Positions 6,584-9,115 of a DNA stretch of 9,115 bases are shown piece by piece. This DNA comes from Rhodobacterales bacterium UBA3089 (GTDB lineage: Bacteria > Pseudomonadota > Alphaproteobacteria > Rhodobacterales > Rhodobacteraceae). The position numbers were made by a program, and so were the translations under genes. The notes beneath the pieces are model-generated. The model saw nothing but the letters and a program-made list of their open reading frames with translations. It did not search any database and was not told where the DNA came from. The stretch is from the NCBI GenBank assembly GCA_002367255.1, contig DFBD01000056.1:1-9115 (forward strand), written 5' to 3'. Position 1 is the stretch's first letter. Each line of letters opens with the position of its first letter.

Positions 6584-7132
6584 TCAGCGTCTAATCCGTG
6601 AATACTTGGCGCCCTGCAACGTGGCACCGATAATCGCGCCGGTTTGGCTGTAAACCACAGCATAAACCGGAAGGTTGATTGTGTTTGTTGAAACACCAAC
6701 CGAGCCGTAATCGTTTTTGTAAACAAATTCCGCATCGACACCCAGCTGCCATCCGTCTGTATTCCGAAACCCTGCCAGGGTTTCCTGTGTCATGAAAAAC
6801 AGGGCGTGGCTAAAACGTTGCACGCCGATTTGTGGGCCGATGGATGCCGCCGAAAATGAGAAGTAATCCACTTTCGCATCACCTATCAACAGTCCGCCTT
6901 CACCGTAGGATCCACCAAAAAACAATCCGGCTTCGGTTATTTCTGGAATGATAAGTAGGCCTGCGGCCTGGCTTGCCAACTGCTCGGTTCCTGCGACGGA
7001 TCTAAACAAGTTGGCGCGGGCAATATCGATGTCCCGATCTATCTCGTTCATGGATTTTGAAATTCCGGTGGCACTACATGCGGCCGTCGCGCCAGTTGCC
7101 ACGATAAATCCGCGTCTTGTCCAATTGCTCAT
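6584..7132 (-). CDS. SYLF/YSC84 domain protein with twin-arginine signal
   Basis: An exported protein of 182 residues with a SYLF (YSC84, bacterial DUF500-type) lipid-binding domain; bacterial members are periplasmic or lipid-associated and poorly characterised. The N-terminus reads TRRGFI (5-10), close to the Tat consensus S/T-R-R-x-F-L, followed by a short Ala/Gly/Thr-rich segment and C19 (TAAC), which resembles a lipobox apart from T16 where Leu is usual. The domain follows: helical IDIARANLF and ASQAAGLLIIPEITEAGLFFGG (about 53-74, the most diagnostic block), then SYGEGGLLIGD, QIGVQRF and AGFRNTDGWQLGVDAEF (120-136), ending in NLPVYAVVYSQTGAIIGATLQGAKYSRI (153-180). AGGAG seven bases before the ATG supports the start. 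It lies 111 bases downstream of hemB on the same strand and converges on lpdA with one base between the stops. Lipoprotein status is uncertain. Confidence 0.88.
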   Translation of the reverse strand: MSNWTRRGFIVATGATAACSATGISKSMNEIDRDIDIARANLFRSVAGTEQLASQAAGLLIIPEITEAGLFFGGSYGEGGLLIGDAKVDYFSFSAASIGPQIGVQRFSHALFFMTQETLAGFRNTDGWQLGVDAEFVYKNDYGSVGVSTNTINLPVYAVVYSQTGAIIGATLQGAKYSRIRR

Positions 7133-7243
7133 AGAAGCTCTCCTGTATATTTTTTTCTACCTGTTGAAAAAATTTAGCACGCAGGTGGATCAGTTTCCAG
7201 AAAAACAAATTGTTGTGGCTGAAACCTGCTTGTTCACGCAAGC

Positions 7244-8251
7244 CTAGTATTCTTCGTCTAGCAGCATCCGCGCCACCCGGTTGGCAAAATACGTTAAAAT
7301 ACCATCGCAACCAGCCCTCTTGAACGCGCCGAGGCTCTCGATCATGGCTTTGTCCTGATCTATCCAACCGTTCTGTCCCGCTGCACAAATCATCGCGTAT
7401 TCACCGCTGACTTGATAGGCATAGGTGGGTACACCGAATTCCGATTTCACACGTTGGCAAACGTCTAGATACGGCATCCCGGGCTTGACCATAACCATGT
7501 CAGCCCCTTCGGATAGGTCTTTGGCGACTTCGCGCAAGGCTTCGTCCGTGTTGGAGAAATCCATTTGGTAGGTTTTTTTGTCACCCTTTAGCGCGCCACT
7601 AGCCCCAACCGCATCGCGGAATGGGCCATAGAATGCACTGGCGTACTTGGCCGAATAACTCATGATTGCCACATCAGGGAAATCGTTTGCTTCGAGCGCT
7701 TGCCGCATAATTCCGATGCGGCCGTCCATCATGTCGCTTGGTCCAAGGATGTCTGCACCGGCTTCGGCTTGCGCTAATGTTTGTTGCACAAGCGCCTCCA
7801 GCGTTTCATCGTTCAGGATTATTCCGTCGCGCACCAACCCGTCGTGTCCGTCCGAATTATATGGATCGAGCGCCACATCCAGCATCACGCCGATGTCTGG
7901 CACAGCAGCCTTAATCGCGCGTGTCGCACGGTTGACCAGATTGTCGGGGTTCCAAGCCTCGGCCGCGTCGGGGGTTTTGTCAGAAGCATCGGTGTATGGG
8001 AATAGGGCGATGACTGGAATACCAAGGGTGGCTGCCTCCTCGGCGGCTTGCACGGCCAGATCGATACTAAGGCGATCAACGCCGGGCAGCGATGCAACAG
8101 GTTCGCGAATATTTTCACCGTCTCGCACAAAGATCGGCCAGATCAGGTCAGATACGCTTAACTTCGTTTCTTGCACAAGGCTTCGCATCCATGGAGTGCG
8201 ACGTAAGCGGCGCGAACGACTTAGCGGGAAGGGGGCGTGGATTGGATTCAT
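7244..8251 (-). CDS. hemB: Delta-aminolevulinic acid dehydratase (porphobilinogen synthase)
   Basis: Condenses two 5-aminolevulinates to porphobilinogen, the second common step to heme, siroheme, cobalamin and (bacterio)chlorophyll; cytoplasmic homo-oligomer. From the ATG at 8251 it has 335 residues. Both active-site lysines are visible, K202 (SYSAKYASAFYGPFRDA) and the Schiff-base K256 (MVMVKPGMPYLD), plus GPSDMMDGRIG (170-180). The cysteine triad of zinc-dependent enzymes is replaced: D125, A127, D129 and D137 in DVALDPYNSDGHDG, the Mg- or metal-independent type known from alphaproteobacteria and Pseudomonas. An in-frame ATG at 8278 would add nine residues, but GAGG seven bases before 8251 and the family N-terminus favour the shorter form. 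A small hairpin (GCTTG/CAAGC, 7228-7243) follows the stop without an adjacent T run, so a terminator there is doubtful. It lies downstream of ilvC but behind that gene's terminator. Confidence 0.96.
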   Translation of the reverse strand: MNPIHAPFPLSRSRRLRRTPWMRSLVQETKLSVSDLIWPIFVRDGENIREPVASLPGVDRLSIDLAVQAAEEAATLGIPVIALFPYTDASDKTPDAAEAWNPDNLVNRATRAIKAAVPDIGVMLDVALDPYNSDGHDGLVRDGIILNDETLEALVQQTLAQAEAGADILGPSDMMDGRIGIMRQALEANDFPDVAIMSYSAKYASAFYGPFRDAVGASGALKGDKKTYQMDFSNTDEALREVAKDLSEGADMVMVKPGMPYLDVCQRVKSEFGVPTYAYQVSGEYAMICAAGQNGWIDQDKAMIESLGAFKRAGCDGILTYFANRVARMLLDEEY

Positions 8252-8312
8252 GGCTGTGCCTCGTTTTTCAGTTATCACAGGGATGCCACGTTGAAGGGAT
8301 GTTTGCCAAGGG

Positions 8313-8352
8313 TAAACGAAAATGGCCCGCCGAAATTGTTTCGACGGGCCAT
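8313..8352 (-). terminator. Rho-independent terminator of ilvC
   Basis: The arms ATGGCCCG (8322-8329) and CGGGCCAT (8345-8352) pair perfectly. After one mismatch, CGAAA/TTTCG extends the stem to a three-base loop at 8336-8338. On the minus strand the stem is followed by a T-rich tract (ATTTTCGTTTA). It begins 20 bases after the ilvC stop codon, so it should end ilvC transcription and leave hemB with its own promoter in the remaining roughly 60 bases. On the plus strand no T run follows, so it acts in one direction. Confidence 0.88.
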
Positions 8353-8371
8353 CTGTTAATAAGTGGTTAAC

Positions 8372-9115
<744 letters not shown>

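Noticed and set aside
7133..7243. Possible terminator between hemB and the SYLF gene
   Set aside because: The hairpin at 7228-7243 has only five pairs and no adjacent T run; the later T-rich stretches are not preceded by a stable stem.
7662..8294. 210-codon plus-strand frame opposite hemB
   Set aside because: Mirror of hemB codon usage, Ser/Ala/Arg-rich, no known domain; hemB on the other strand is certain.

Overview
The window looks like chromosomal DNA of an alphaproteobacterium, most likely a Rhodobacterales/Roseobacter-type organism of moderate GC (about half by eye). The basis is the protein style: a HemB of the alphaproteobacterial, cysteine-free metal-site type, a short class I IlvC, an LpdA with the GGICLNWGCIPTKA active site, and an M23 peptidase coupled to a bactofilin. 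No mobile element, phage gene, CRISPR array, tRNA or rRNA was seen, and I saw no abrupt change in base or codon use.

Layout. Left, minus strand: the first 19 codons of a bactofilin gene (1-59, running off the window), overlapped by a membrane-anchored, coiled-coil M23 endopeptidase (49-1365). Upstream of it is a BCP/PrxQ peroxiredoxin (1510-1968), separated by 144 bases that hold a long-looped inverted repeat. A 116-base divergent spacer then leads to a plus-strand series: queA (2085-3140), a YcaD-like MFS transporter (3221-4477), a DUF924 protein (4545-5111) and lpdA (5188-6582). lpdA ends one base from the end of a convergent minus-strand SYLF/YSC84 protein (6584-7132). Further right on the minus strand are hemB (7244-8251) and the C-terminal three quarters of ilvC (8372-9115, running off the right edge), with a clear intrinsic terminator between them.

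How the genes relate. The M23/bactofilin pair is the only tightly linked functional module: a cytoskeletal polymer and a peptidoglycan hydrolase, a pairing known from several bacteria to act in cell shape. The remainder is housekeeping metabolism (queuosine modification of tRNA, lipoamide dehydrogenase, porphobilinogen synthesis, branched-chain amino acid synthesis, peroxide defence) without an obvious common pathway. All gene-free stretches are under 150 bases. I find no convincing undescribed system. The points most worth checking are the hidden bactofilin start, the peroxiredoxin without a canonical resolving cysteine, and a 20-base-spaced direct repeat ahead of the MFS gene.
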